A stretch of 42,470 nucleotides of DNA. Source: CAYXVU01 sp964468725 (GTDB lineage: Bacteria > Acidobacteriota > Blastocatellia > UBA7656). Both the position numbers and the translations under genes were made by a program. The notes under the pieces were generated by a model, which saw nothing but the letters and a program-made list of their open reading frames with translations, had not been told where the DNA came from and ran no database searches. Positions 34,308 through 42,470 of this stretch are shown here, one piece after another. Position 1 is the stretch's first letter. The number at the start of each line of letters is the position of its first letter. The stretch is taken from contig CAYXVU010000020.1 of NCBI GenBank assembly GCA_964468725.1, positions 1 to 42,470 on the forward strand, given 5' to 3'.

Positions 34308-35388
34308 TCGTTTTGTTGGCTTTCGGAAAAGCGTATTCATCCAACTCATCGAGCGTCACCCAGCGAACCGTTTGACTCGATTTCGGCGTCGCGCGACCGC
34401 CCGCGTAGCGACAATGGAAGGCATGCAAAGTAGTGCGAAAGTGCGTATAAGAGTGATGCACGGTGGAAAATTGTTCGCCGACCGTGACCGCTAATCCGAC
34501 CTCTTCAAGAATCTCTCTGCGGCAACATTCGGCTAGTGACTCGTCGCTCTTTTGCTTGCCGCCGGGAAACTCCCAGAGATTGCCGAGCAGCCCTTCTGAC
34601 GGGCGCAAAGCGATTAAGACTTTTTTGCCTTTATGAATCACGCCGATGGCGATGTGATGATGCGGGATTTCGTTCTTTGGCGAGCGCGCGGGAAACTCGC
34701 GCACGCGGCCTTCGCGATAGGCGCGACAGTGAAGACGAATCGGGCATGACAGGCAAGCCGGATTGCGGGGCTTGCAGATCGTCGCGCCGAGTTCCATCAA
34801 CGCTTCGTTAAAGGCGGCGGCTTGCCCGCGCAGCAACAGCCCATCGGCGATGCGTTGAAACTCGCGTTTGGCCGCAGGTTTGCGCGTGTCCGAAGCGATG
34901 ACGAACAGACGCGACAAGACGCGCATCACATTGCCATCAACCGCTGCCGCGTCTTCGCCGAATGCCAAACTGGCCACACTGGCCGCCGTGTATAAGCCGA
35001 ACCCCGGCAAGCGCAACAACGCATCGCGCGAAGCCGGTAGCTTGCCATTGTGCTGCGTGACGATGATGCGCGCCGCTTCGCGCAGATGCCGCGCTCTGGC
35101 GTAGTACCCCAACCCTTCCCAAGCTTTCATCAACACGTTATCGTTGGCGGCAGCAAGCGCCTGCACAGTGGGGAAGCGTTCGAGAAAGCGCCGGTAGTAC
35201 GGGATGACCGTCGTCGCCCGCGTTTGTTGCAGCATCACTTCGGAGACCCAGATGCAATACGGGTCGCGGGTTTCGCGCCACGGAAGTTGGCGGCGATTGG
35301 CGGCAAACCAAGCGAGCAAGTCGGCTACCCATCTGTTTTGTGTGGGCGGACGCGCACTCGGCAAAGGCTTTCGTCGGACTCTTTTCAT
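34273..35388 (-). CDS. mutY: A/G-specific adenine DNA glycosylase MutY
   Basis: A 371-residue MutY. It removes adenine opposite 8-oxoguanine. Catalytic E50 (SEVMLQQT) and D151 (AAAVDGNVMR) have the same 101-residue spacing as E37/D138 of E. coli. The helix-hairpin-helix is LPGFGLYTAASVASLAFG, with a Tyr like that of the Geobacillus enzyme. A [4Fe-4S] site of C-x6-C-x2-C-x5-C (CKPRNPACLSCPIRLHC) is present. A Nudix-like C-terminal domain for 8-oxoG recognition spans about 245-365 (REILEEVG). The ATG at 35388 is preferred over a longer frame. It is transcribed divergently from mutM with 75 bases between them, which suggests shared control of the two 8-oxoguanine repair genes. Confidence 0.97.
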   Translation of the reverse strand: MKRVRRKPLPSARPPTQNRWVADLLAWFAANRRQLPWRETRDPYCIWVSEVMLQQTRATTVIPYYRRFLERFPTVQALAAANDNVLMKAWEGLGYYARARHLREAARIIVTQHNGKLPASRDALLRLPGFGLYTAASVASLAFGEDAAAVDGNVMRVLSRLFVIASDTRKPAAKREFQRIADGLLLRGQAAAFNEALMELGATICKPRNPACLSCPIRLHCRAYREGRVREFPARSPKNEIPHHHIAIGVIHKGKKVLIALRPSEGLLGNLWEFPGGKQKSDESLAECCRREILEEVGLAVTVGEQFSTVHHSYTHFRTTLHAFHCRYAGGRATPKSSQTVRWVTLDELDEYAFPKANKTIIADLRASVKR

Positions 35389-35413
35389 GAATTTGTTCGG
35401 TGTGAAAGAATGC

Positions 35414-35442
35414 AGTCTAGCGAACGCTGGCAACCGAAACAA
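35414..35442 (-). promoter_or_regulatory. Weak candidate promoter for mutY
   Basis: Minus strand: TTGTTT (35437-35442), a 17-base spacer, TAGACT (35414-35419). It lies in the 75-base mutY-mutM divergent region. No equally good site was found for mutM by eye. Confidence 0.3.
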
Positions 35443-35463
35443 TCATGATCGAAAGAGAGCCTG

Positions 35464-36288
35464 ATGCCCGAACTACCGGAAGTCGAAACCGTCTGTCGTA
35501 GCCTTGCCAAACAGTTGTCCCGCCGCACGCTGCTCGCCGTTGACGTTCGCCAGCCGCGTTTGCGGCAATGGGTGGACGAAGATCAATTACGCGAACGCAT
35601 CGGCGGGCAAAAGATTGTGCGCCTCTCGCGCCGCGCGAAATATCTGCTCGCCCATTGTTCAAACCGCAGCGTGTTGATTCTGCACCTCGGCATGACCGGG
35701 CAACTGCTTGTCTTGCCTGCGACTGTGCCGCTCGACAAACACGATCACGTCACCTTCACCCTCGATAATGGCAAACAGTTGCGCTTTCGTGACCCGCGCC
35801 GTTTCGGTTGCGTCGCCGCCGCAACCGAAGATGAATTGCCGACCCATAGGCTGCTGGCGCGGCTCGGCGTCGAACCGCTTGCAGAGGAATGCACGGCTGA
35901 GTACTTATTCGAGCGTTCGCGCAGGTCCAAAAAGCCTGTGAAGAACTTTCTGATGGATCAACAGGTGATTGTCGGCGTCGGCAACATCTATGCTAGCGAA
36001 GCATTGTTTCTGGCAGGCGTCCATCCACTACGCGCCGCCGGGCGCATTAGCCTGCCGCGTTGGCGGAAGCTCACAGTTGCCGTCAAAGAGATTTTGCAGG
36101 CGGCGATTCAACAAGGCGGCACAACGGTGAGCGACTTTCGGGACAGCGACGGCAGCCGGGGTTACTTTCAAGTCGAACTGCGCGTTTACGGACGAGCCGG
36201 TGCAGCCTGTATGACCTGTGCTGCGCCAATTCAAAGAAAGGTGTTGGCCGGACGTTCGACATTTTACTGTCCGACCTGTCAGACCTGA
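35464..36288 (+). CDS. mutM: Formamidopyrimidine-DNA glycosylase (Fpg/MutM)
   Basis: A 274-residue bifunctional glycosylase/AP lyase that removes 8-oxoguanine and formamidopyrimidines. The N-terminus PELPEVET carries the catalytic Pro2 and Glu3, followed by K59 (SRRAKYLL). The helix-two-turn-helix is VGVGNIYASEALF. The C-terminal zinc finger uses C249, C252, C269 and C272 (CMTC ... CPTC). Length is as expected. GAGAG lies before the ATG. It is divergent from mutY and is followed after about 20 bases by the GH3-type gene. Confidence 0.98.
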   Translation: MPELPEVETVCRSLAKQLSRRTLLAVDVRQPRLRQWVDEDQLRERIGGQKIVRLSRRAKYLLAHCSNRSVLILHLGMTGQLLVLPATVPLDKHDHVTFTLDNGKQLRFRDPRRFGCVAAATEDELPTHRLLARLGVEPLAEECTAEYLFERSRRSKKPVKNFLMDQQVIVGVGNIYASEALFLAGVHPLRAAGRISLPRWRKLTVAVKEILQAAIQQGGTTVSDFRDSDGSRGYFQVELRVYGRAGAACMTCAAPIQRKVLAGRSTFYCPTCQT

Positions 36289-36309
36289 TTTTGTATCCAT
36301 TGCTGCGTG

Positions 36310-37914
36310 ATGATGTTGAAGCTGCTTCGTCCTTTGGTTCTGCCGCTGTTGCGCTCCGTGCGCGATGAGTTCCTGCGCTCGCTGGCTCGCCCCGCAGAGG
36401 CGCAAACGCGCCTGCTGAAGGCCATTACACGCAACCTTGCGGCTACCGAGTACGGGCAGTCCTTCAACCTCAAGGCGATGGATGATTATGAAGACTTCGC
36501 TGCCAAGACGCCCGTCGTCAGCTATGAAGACATGGCGGAGTGGATCGCGCGACAACAGCGGTTCGAAACACATCAGGTGGTCGCTGAACCCGTATTGTTT
36601 TACGAAAAGACATCAGGCAGCAGCGGCGCAGCCAAACTGATCCCTTACACCCAGTCGCTGAAAGGTTCCTTCAATCGCATGGCGCTCGTCTGGCTCGGTG
36701 ATTGTCTCCTGCATTTGCCTGCGCTTGAAACCGGCAAGACCTTCATCAGCATCTCGCCCGCTTTTCAACGCCCAGAGACGACCGAACGCGGCGTGCCGGT
36801 CGGACTCACAGATGACGCAGAGTACCTCAGCGGCTGGGCGCGCCTGCTGCTCAAACCCTTTCTCTTTTTGCCTGCGCAAATCAAACGATTGCAAGACCCG
36901 GCAAATTTCAAACGCGTGCTTGCGACCCTGCTGGTTGCCGAAGCCCGATTGGAGATCATCTCCGTCTGGAATCCCTCTTTACTACTCCTGCTCCTCGAAT
37001 TTATGCAGACCAACCGCGCGCAACTCAGTGAAGACTGGCGACGCGGGCATATCATCAGCGAAGGTTTGCGATTCGAATATCAAAAGCCGCAGGCGGACAG
37101 ACTGGCTCTATTAGAAGCGGAGACGATTGACTGGCCGCGCTTGTGGCCGCACTTGAAACTGCTCTCGGTGTGGACGAGCGCGCATGCGGCGCGTGCTGCC
37201 ACTCGTCTTCGCGCGCAATTTTCTGATGTCTTTCTGCAAGGCAAGGGGCTGCTCGCCACCGAAGCGCCGATGACCGTGCCGCTGATCGCGGCAAACGGTT
37301 ACGTGCCGCTGCCTGCTGAGGTCTTTTATGAATTCGTTGATGCGGCGGGCAACATTCGTCGTCTGCATGAGCTTGCGAAGGGCGACGATTACGACCTCAT
37401 CATCACACCGCAAGGTGGACTCTATCGCTATCGCATCGGAGACCGCGTGCGGGTGACCGGATTTTACAAAGATGCTCCGTGCCTCGAATTCATGGGGCGC
37501 AGCGATGCCGTGTGCGATTTGGTCGGCGAGAAACTCAATGAAAATTTTGTGCGCGCTTGTTTGAATCGGTTGCTTGATGATGAAACGCTGTTTCGCTGCT
37601 TGCTTCCGGTGATGAAGGATGAGGAACCGAGCTTTTATCTCTTGCTGGTTGATCGTCTCAGCCCGACAACCGCATCACTGGAAGCGCGACTCGATGCCGC
37701 ACTAGGTGAAGCCTTTCACTATCGCACGGCTCGCTTGCTCGGTCAGCTTGCGCCCGCACGCGTGTGCGTCAACGCGCAGGCGCAAGAGGTCTTCTTTCGC
37801 ATCTTTGCTGAACGCGGCATGAAATGGGGCAATATCAAACACAGAGATTTACTGACCGACCCCGGCGCAGCCGAGCGATTTCTTGAATTGATCTCTTCAC
37901 TTCAGCGGGGCTGA
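36310..37914 (+). CDS. GH3-family acyl-adenylating enzyme (auxin-responsive GH3-like)
   Basis: A 534-residue protein. The ATP/AMP-binding motif is YEKTSGSSGAAKLIPYT (about 98-114), followed by SISPAFQRPETTERGVPVG. Late motifs are GGLYRYRIGDRVRVTGF and LEFMGRSDAVCDLVGEKL, which are signatures of the GH3 superfamily. Plant GH3 proteins conjugate acyl acids to amino acids through an acyl-adenylate; bacterial homologues are common but mostly uncharacterised. The frame begins with GTG at 36307; the ATG at 36310 is preferred. It follows mutM after 21 bases. The pairing with a DNA repair gene has no obvious meaning. The acyl substrate is unknown, but the nearby lipid-modification operon makes an acyl conjugate plausible. 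Confidence 0.9.
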   Translation: MMLKLLRPLVLPLLRSVRDEFLRSLARPAEAQTRLLKAITRNLAATEYGQSFNLKAMDDYEDFAAKTPVVSYEDMAEWIARQQRFETHQVVAEPVLFYEKTSGSSGAAKLIPYTQSLKGSFNRMALVWLGDCLLHLPALETGKTFISISPAFQRPETTERGVPVGLTDDAEYLSGWARLLLKPFLFLPAQIKRLQDPANFKRVLATLLVAEARLEIISVWNPSLLLLLLEFMQTNRAQLSEDWRRGHIISEGLRFEYQKPQADRLALLEAETIDWPRLWPHLKLLSVWTSAHAARAATRLRAQFSDVFLQGKGLLATEAPMTVPLIAANGYVPLPAEVFYEFVDAAGNIRRLHELAKGDDYDLIITPQGGLYRYRIGDRVRVTGFYKDAPCLEFMGRSDAVCDLVGEKLNENFVRACLNRLLDDETLFRCLLPVMKDEEPSFYLLLVDRLSPTTASLEARLDAALGEAFHYRTARLLGQLAPARVCVNAQAQEVFFRIFAERGMKWGNIKHRDLLTDPGAAERFLELISSLQRG

Positions 37915-37950
37915 TGCCGAGGTGTGCAATTCGCAGCTACTCTATTTTTT

Positions 37951-37970
37951 TTCGATTCTGTAGAATCGAA
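37951..37970. promoter_or_regulatory. Inverted repeat, candidate operator before the WD40-caspase gene
   Basis: TTCGATTC (37951-37958), 4 bases, then GAATCGAA (37963-37970) forms a perfect 8-bp dyad 14 bases before the ATG. A -10-like TAGAAT (37961-37966) lies inside it, although no good -35 is seen. The T-run lies on the 5' side for the plus strand, so it does not look like a terminator for the GH3 gene. A repressor site is plausible. Confidence 0.5.
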
Positions 37971-37984
37971 CTCCTGAACCGCAG

Positions 37985-40900
37985 ATGAGAAATGATATGA
38001 AGGCCAACCACCCGACGAACTCGATCTCGATGTATCTCCTCACGCTCGCGCTGCTCGCGTCGCCGTTTGCGATGATAACGACCGCAGAAGTGCAACAAGA
38101 GTCAAAAGCGAAGCGTCAGGAGCGCGCGCTGGAAATCAAATCCCGCGACCGCCAAGCAACCGACGCGGCAACCGCTTCGCCCTCAGCATTGGCTGATGAT
38201 ACGAAGCCGCAGCTTGTCGTCCAACTCGGCCATTCGAGCGGCATCACGGCCATTGCTATTTCGCACGATGGCCGCTACGCGCTCACCGGCAGCAACGATA
38301 GCTCGGCTCTGCTGTGGGAAGTCGCCAGCGGCAGAGAGGTGCGGCGCTTTCTCGGTCATGGCACCTGGCTCACCGATGCTGCCTTTTCGCCTGATGATCG
38401 TTATGTTTTGACCGGCTGCATGGATCAGACTGCGCGATTGTGGGAGGTTGATACCGGCAAAGAAGTGCGTAAGTTTGAAGAAGATGCCGAAGTCTGGGCG
38501 GTCGCCTTTTCACCCGATGGCAAGTCGGTGTTGACGGCGGGCAGCAAGTCGGGCACAGCGCGATTGTGGAACATCGAAACCGGCAAACCGACCGTCGTCT
38601 TCAAAGGCGATGGCGAGACGATTGGCGACGTTGCGTTCTCGCCCGATGGCCGCTTTGTGTTGACGCGCTCCAGCAAAGTCGCGCGCTTGTGGGATGCGAC
38701 GACGGGCGCGGAAGTGCGCGCCTTCGCGGGTCATACAGACAGCCTCCACACGGTGGCTTTTTCGCCCGACGGCAAATCCGTACTGACAGCCAGTCAGGAT
38801 AAGACAGCGCGCCTGTGGGATGCGGAGACTGGAACAGTGCGGTTCAAGATCGAAGGTCATACAGGTTGGGTTCGGCTGGCCAACTTTTCGCCCGATGGCA
38901 AACAGATCATGACTTCGGGCCAAGATTCGACGCTGCGCTTTTGGGATGCTCGCTCCGGTCAATTCATCAGAGGGTATCAAACGCGCGGGATGACGGCGGC
39001 TGCCGCTTTCGCGCCGAACAACAAAGAGGTGTTGATCGAGATCGGCTATCGCGTCGGGTTGATGGACATTGAGAGCGGCGCGTTGGTGCGCGTCTTTACG
39101 GGGCAGGCGATTGCCGTTGAACAAATCGCGCGCTCGGCGGACGGAAGGTTTCTGGCGACGGCGAACGAATTCGGCATGGTCGCCGTGTGGGATGTTGAGA
39201 TCGGCAAACAGACGAAGCAGATTATGACCCAAGCCGATGCCGTCTTCGGGTTGGCCTTTTCGCCCGACTCGAGATACGTGTTGACTGGCAGTCGGGACAA
39301 GACCGTGCGCCTATTCGATGTGGAGAACGGCGCTGAGGTGCGGCGCTTCGTCGGCCATGAGCACACGGTAAAGACGGTGGCCTATTCGCCCGATGGCAAG
39401 ACCGTCTTGAGCGGCGCAGGCGATGGCACGGCGCGGCTATGGGATATCGAAACCGGAAAACAGATCAAACAATTCGAAGGCGGCGTGCAATCGGTCAATG
39501 CCGTCGCCTATTCGCCCGAAGGCCGTTATGTCCTGACGGCGGGCAACAAAGGCTATGCACGCATTTGGGAGATTGAAAGCGGGGAAGAAGTGCGCCGCTT
39601 CTATGATGGAGGCGAGGAGATTAACGCCGCGCTGTTTTCGCCGGATCGCAAATATGTGCTCACCGGCGACGATGACCAGGTGGCGCGGTTGTGGGAGGTG
39701 GAAAGCAACAAGCTGGTCAGGAAATTCAACGGTCATGAATTTCAAGTCTCGTCTGTCGCCTTCTCGCCCGATGGCAAATACGCCGTGACCGGCAGTTTTG
39801 ACCGAACGGCGCGGTTATGGGAAGTCGAAACCGGCAAGGCGATTAAAACGTTCTCCGGGCATACGAACCTTGTGCAGACGGCAATCTTCTCCTCCGACGG
39901 CAAGTACATCATCAGCGGCGGCGACGATTGCACAACGCGGTTATGGGATACGGCGAGCGGCTCGGAACTCTGCCGCTTGGTGTCCTTCATAGACGGCGCA
40001 TGGGCGGTCGTAGATTCGGAAGGCCGCTTCGATGCCGACAATCTGGAAGAGATAACCGGCCTGCATTGGGTCGTGCCTGACAATCCGCGCACGCCGCTAT
40101 CAGTCGAAATTTTTATGCGCGATTACTATGAGCCGCGACTGCTGACGCGCAAATTGGCAGGCGACGCGCTCGGACAGCCGCGCAAACTCGCAGACCTCAA
40201 TCGGGTGCAACCGCAGGTCAACATCACAGCCATCGAACGGCAAGGCAACAGCGACCGCGTGAGTGTTACGGTCGAAGTGGCAACCTCTGCCGCCGAATTC
40301 AAACTGGGCGGACAGACCGTTCGCCGCGAAACCGGCGTGTATGATTTGCGACTCTTTCGCGATGGCCAACTCGTCGGGCAACGCGCTGATGGCGCAGCCG
40401 TCAAGCTGCGCCCCTCGGCAAATGAGCGGGAACGCTTGCTGGCGTGGCGCAAAGAGTCCGAACTGAAGACCGATACGAGCGGCAAACGCACGGTCAAGTT
40501 TGAAAACGTGCGCCTGCCGCGCCAAGCCGATAGCAAAGAGGTTGTGTTCTCCGCCTATGCCTTTAACGAAGACCGCGTGAAGAGCAAGACGGACAGAAAG
40601 ACCTTCGCCCGACCTGCCGACCTGGCTCCGGCGCGAGGCCGCGCCTATATCGTTTCGGTCGGCGTCAACGCCTATGAAAATGCCGATTTCGATTTGGGCT
40701 TCGCCGCCAACGATGCACGGCGCATGCAAAAACTCATTCCCGAAGCTCTCATCCAGTCCGGGCGCTATGAAGAGGTCGTATCCGTGCCGCTCATTTCCGA
40801 TTACGTCGGCGAAGGCAAACAGCGACGGGTGACTCAACGCGCGGCGACCAAGAGCAATGTCAAAGCGGTGCTGGAGATGTTGGCGGGTCGAACGGTGGCG

Positions 40901-41614
40901 CAAGAGATTCGCAAGCAGATTCCCAACGGCGACAGAGTGCAAGCGGCGCGGCCTGAAGATTTCTTGCTGCTTTCATTTTCCAGCCATGGCGTTGCTGATG
41001 ATGACGGCACATTTTTCTTCATCACCTATGACACGGGTAAAGGCGCGGGCAAAGAGATTAGCGAAGCGATGCTGGCGCGCGCGATTTCGAGCGACGAACT
41101 GTCGGCATGGCTCAAAGAGATTGACGCGGGTGATATGGTGATGATTGTTGACGCTTGCCATTCGGCGGCGACGGTCAACGCGCAGGGCTTTAAGCCCGCT
41201 CCGATGGGCAGTCGCGGGTTGGGTCAGTTGGCTTATGACAAAGGCATGAAGATTTTGGCTTCGACACAGGCCGATGATGTGGCGTTGGAGTTTGAGAAGC
41301 TGGAGCAAGGGTTGATGACCTATGCCTTGACGCGCGACGGATTGGAGGCGCGGCAGGCTGATTTCGCGCCGCCGGATCGCGCCATCACTTTGTCCGAATG
41401 GCTCGCGTATGGAGCCAAGCGCGTCGGCGAATTACACGCCGAACTGCGGCAGGGCGAATTGCAGAGCTTCGGATTGGGCGTTGAGAAACGCGCCTTGATC
41501 GTCAGAAAGAACGGCGCGGCCAATGCGCCAAAGGAGAAGGCGAGCGCACAGCGCCCGTCGCTCTTCGACTTTTCACGAAGACGGTATGATGTGAGGCTGA
41601 TCGAATTGAAGTGA
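37985..41614 (+). CDS. Exported WD40-repeat protein with C-terminal caspase-like domain
   Basis: A 1209-residue protein. A signal-like N-terminus (YLLTLALLASPFAMITTA, residues 17-34) is followed by a Gln/Lys-rich linker and 14 WD40 repeats (about 78-670, FSPDGKYVLTGS-D-TARLWE type), enough for two seven-bladed propellers. A beta-rich region (about 740-880) leads to a caspase/metacaspase (C14) domain from about 884. The catalytic dyad is H1001 (SFSSHGVAD) and C1058 (VDACHSAA), so proteolysis is likely. Start ATG at 37985; one at 37997 is possible, with no strong ribosome site for either. WD40-caspase fusions are known in multicellular or complex bacteria, but most are thought cytoplasmic. The esterase gene follows after 67 bases. 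The substrate and trigger are unknown. Confidence 0.92.
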   Translation: MRNDMKANHPTNSISMYLLTLALLASPFAMITTAEVQQESKAKRQERALEIKSRDRQATDAATASPSALADDTKPQLVVQLGHSSGITAIAISHDGRYALTGSNDSSALLWEVASGREVRRFLGHGTWLTDAAFSPDDRYVLTGCMDQTARLWEVDTGKEVRKFEEDAEVWAVAFSPDGKSVLTAGSKSGTARLWNIETGKPTVVFKGDGETIGDVAFSPDGRFVLTRSSKVARLWDATTGAEVRAFAGHTDSLHTVAFSPDGKSVLTASQDKTARLWDAETGTVRFKIEGHTGWVRLANFSPDGKQIMTSGQDSTLRFWDARSGQFIRGYQTRGMTAAAAFAPNNKEVLIEIGYRVGLMDIESGALVRVFTGQAIAVEQIARSADGRFLATANEFGMVAVWDVEIGKQTKQIMTQADAVFGLAFSPDSRYVLTGSRDKTVRLFDVENGAEVRRFVGHEHTVKTVAYSPDGKTVLSGAGDGTARLWDIETGKQIKQFEGGVQSVNAVAYSPEGRYVLTAGNKGYARIWEIESGEEVRRFYDGGEEINAALFSPDRKYVLTGDDDQVARLWEVESNKLVRKFNGHEFQVSSVAFSPDGKYAVTGSFDRTARLWEVETGKAIKTFSGHTNLVQTAIFSSDGKYIISGGDDCTTRLWDTASGSELCRLVSFIDGAWAVVDSEGRFDADNLEEITGLHWVVPDNPRTPLSVEIFMRDYYEPRLLTRKLAGDALGQPRKLADLNRVQPQVNITAIERQGNSDRVSVTVEVATSAAEFKLGGQTVRRETGVYDLRLFRDGQLVGQRADGAAVKLRPSANERERLLAWRKESELKTDTSGKRTVKFENVRLPRQADSKEVVFSAYAFNEDRVKSKTDRKTFARPADLAPARGRAYIVSVGVNAYENADFDLGFAANDARRMQKLIPEALIQSGRYEEVVSVPLISDYVGEGKQRRVTQRAATKSNVKAVLEMLAGRTVAQEIRKQIPNGDRVQAARPEDFLLLSFSSHGVADDDGTFFFITYDTGKGAGKEISEAMLARAISSDELSAWLKEIDAGDMVMIVDACHSAATVNAQGFKPAPMGSRGLGQLAYDKGMKILASTQADDVALEFEKLEQGLMTYALTRDGLEARQADFAPPDRAITLSEWLAYGAKRVGELHAELRQGELQSFGLGVEKRALIVRKNGAANAPKEKASAQRPSLFDFSRRRYDVRLIELK

Positions 41615-41681
41615 ACACCGCTAGCAGGTTGATTGCGGAATTCGGTTTCGCTAGTGAAAGAAGACGCTAAGGAAGATGCTT

Positions 41682-42377
41682 ATGCCCGATCAAAATTTGT
41701 CGCTGATTCATCTGGTGCGCGAACCGGAACGCGTGCCGGGAGCCAAGCCGCCGATGCTTCTCTTGTTGCATGGGTATGGCAGCAACGAAGCCGACCTCTT
41801 CAGCATGTCGCCCTATTTGGACGCGCGCTTTTTCATCGTCAGCGCGCGTGCGCCGGTGACCCTGATGCCGGGAATGCATGCATGGTTTAACCTTGAATTC
41901 ACCGCGCAAGGCATCATTCCCGACCTGCGGCAAGCCGAGGCCAGCCAACATCTGCTGCTGCGTTTTCTTGATGAGTTGGTCAGCGTCTACCCTGTGGACG
42001 AGCAGCGTGTATATCTGATGGGCTTCAGTCAGGGCGCGATGATGAGTTTGACGCTGGCGCTGGTGCGACCGCAGCGATTCGCAGGCGTGGTGGCCATGAG
42101 CGGGCGGCTGCCGGAATCGGCGCGCGCGCAGATGGCCGAAGCGAAAGCCTTGACCGGGCTGCCGATCTTCGTCACGCATGGCCTCTATGACGATCTGTTG
42201 CCGGTTCAGCATGGGCGCGAAACGCGCGCCATTTTGGAAACCCTCCCTGTTGATCTGAGCTATAAAGAGTACCCGATGGGGCACGAAGTCAATCCTGAAA
42301 GCTTCCGCGACATTCGCGCCTGGTTGAGCCGTCTGCTTGACGCCCGACCGGCGCAGCCGAACGCGGCAACCGAGTGA
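41682..42377 (+). CDS. Phospholipase/carboxylesterase-family alpha/beta hydrolase
   Basis: A 231-residue serine hydrolase of the YpfH/carboxylesterase type. The oxyanion motif LLLLHGYGSNEADL is followed by the nucleophile S116 in GFSQG, D170 (HGLYDDLLP) and H201 (MGHEV). The catalytic triad is intact. No signal peptide is visible, so it is probably cytoplasmic. The ATG at 41682 is chosen over one 6 bases earlier because AAGGA lies at a suitable distance. It is downstream of the WD40-caspase gene (67 bases) and may or may not be co-transcribed. Natural substrates of this family are short esters or acyl groups on proteins. Confidence 0.9.
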   Translation: MPDQNLSLIHLVREPERVPGAKPPMLLLLHGYGSNEADLFSMSPYLDARFFIVSARAPVTLMPGMHAWFNLEFTAQGIIPDLRQAEASQHLLLRFLDELVSVYPVDEQRVYLMGFSQGAMMSLTLALVRPQRFAGVVAMSGRLPESARAQMAEAKALTGLPIFVTHGLYDDLLPVQHGRETRAILETLPVDLSYKEYPMGHEVNPESFRDIRAWLSRLLDARPAQPNAATE

Positions 42378-42416
42378 TGCGCTCCTTCAGGCAAGCAGGT
42401 TTCGCCGCCGTAGGTT

Positions 42417-42470
42417 TCATACCTTGATGATCGGCGTCGGCTCCGGCTTGCCCCACTGGTTGATCTGATA
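42417..42470 (-). CDS. C-terminal end of a minus-strand gene (partial)
   Basis: The last 54 bases give an open frame on the minus strand ending in TGA (42417-42419) and encoding YQINQWGKPEPTPIIKV. It looks like a true protein end (well-mixed residues, no bias), but it is too short to name. It converges with the esterase gene, whose stop is about 40 bases away. Confidence 0.45.
   Translation of the reverse strand, partial: YQINQWGKPEPTPIIKV

Noticed and set aside
37941..37970. Intrinsic terminator after the GH3 gene
   Set aside because: The T-run lies before the stem on the plus strand, and on the minus strand the stem is followed by A, so neither direction fits.
40100..40942. 280-residue minus-strand reading frame
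   Set aside because: Antisense to the WD40-caspase gene, no domain signature and no ribosome site.

Overview
The window is one contiguous, gene-dense piece (GC clearly above 50 percent) of a Gram-negative bacterial chromosome. The best guess for its source is Acidobacteriota (Blastocatellia-like). This is inferred from the type of large membrane-anchored Ser/Thr kinase, the large PilX-like proteins, the exported subtilases and DUF1573 protein, and the exported WD40-caspase protein. No rRNA or other taxonomic marker is present. I see no tRNA, rRNA, CRISPR array, insertion sequence or prophage.

Layout. (1) 70-2281, minus: an NfeD-like membrane protein and a flotillin, a common membrane-microdomain pair. 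(2) 2479-3879, minus: a pentapeptide-repeat protein ending in a two-helix channel-like module, with a nested palindrome upstream at 4082-4147. (3) 4270-12560, minus: two consecutive minor-pilin operons, each in the order FimT/GspH, PilV/GspI, PilW/GspJ, PilX/GspK. Each is preceded by a candidate sigma-54 (-24/-12) promoter, and the second is closed by a clear intrinsic terminator. (4) 12893-22856: signalling and proteolysis. It holds a hybrid histidine kinase, an exported subtilase with AMLLSD hexapeptide repeats, a NarL-type response regulator, a small exported protein of unknown function, and then a plus-strand set of DUF1573 protein, second subtilase and M55 D-aminopeptidase-like protein. 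(5) 22828-27142, minus: an NTF2-like exported protein, a MOSC protein, an FmdB zinc ribbon, a D-aminoacylase-type amidohydrolase fused to a DUF962/Mpo1-like membrane domain, and a PAP2 membrane enzyme. (6) 27310-34307, plus: a tight six-gene unit behind a good sigma-70 promoter. It encodes an AurF-like diiron oxygenase, a [2Fe-2S] ferredoxin, a Rieske oxygenase, a Ser/Thr kinase with a polytopic C-terminus, a fatty-acid-hydroxylase-superfamily protein and a left-handed beta-helix acyltransferase-like protein. (7) 34273-37914: divergent mutY and mutM (8-oxoguanine repair), with a GH3-type acyl-adenylating enzyme behind mutM. (8) 37985-42377, plus: an exported protein with 14 WD40 repeats and a C-terminal caspase fold, then a small alpha/beta esterase. 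The last 54 bases are the 3' end of another minus-strand gene.

The two most unusual parts are the oxygenase-kinase-lipid operon at 27250-34307 and the doubled H-I-J-K minor-pilin operons with paired sigma-54 candidates. In the oxygenase operon, very short gaps and two ATGA stop-start overlaps suggest co-translation. The gene set suggests regulated oxidative modification of a lipid or acyl product, but no known pathway with this exact composition comes to mind. Functional statements rest on motifs read by eye; no database search was possible.
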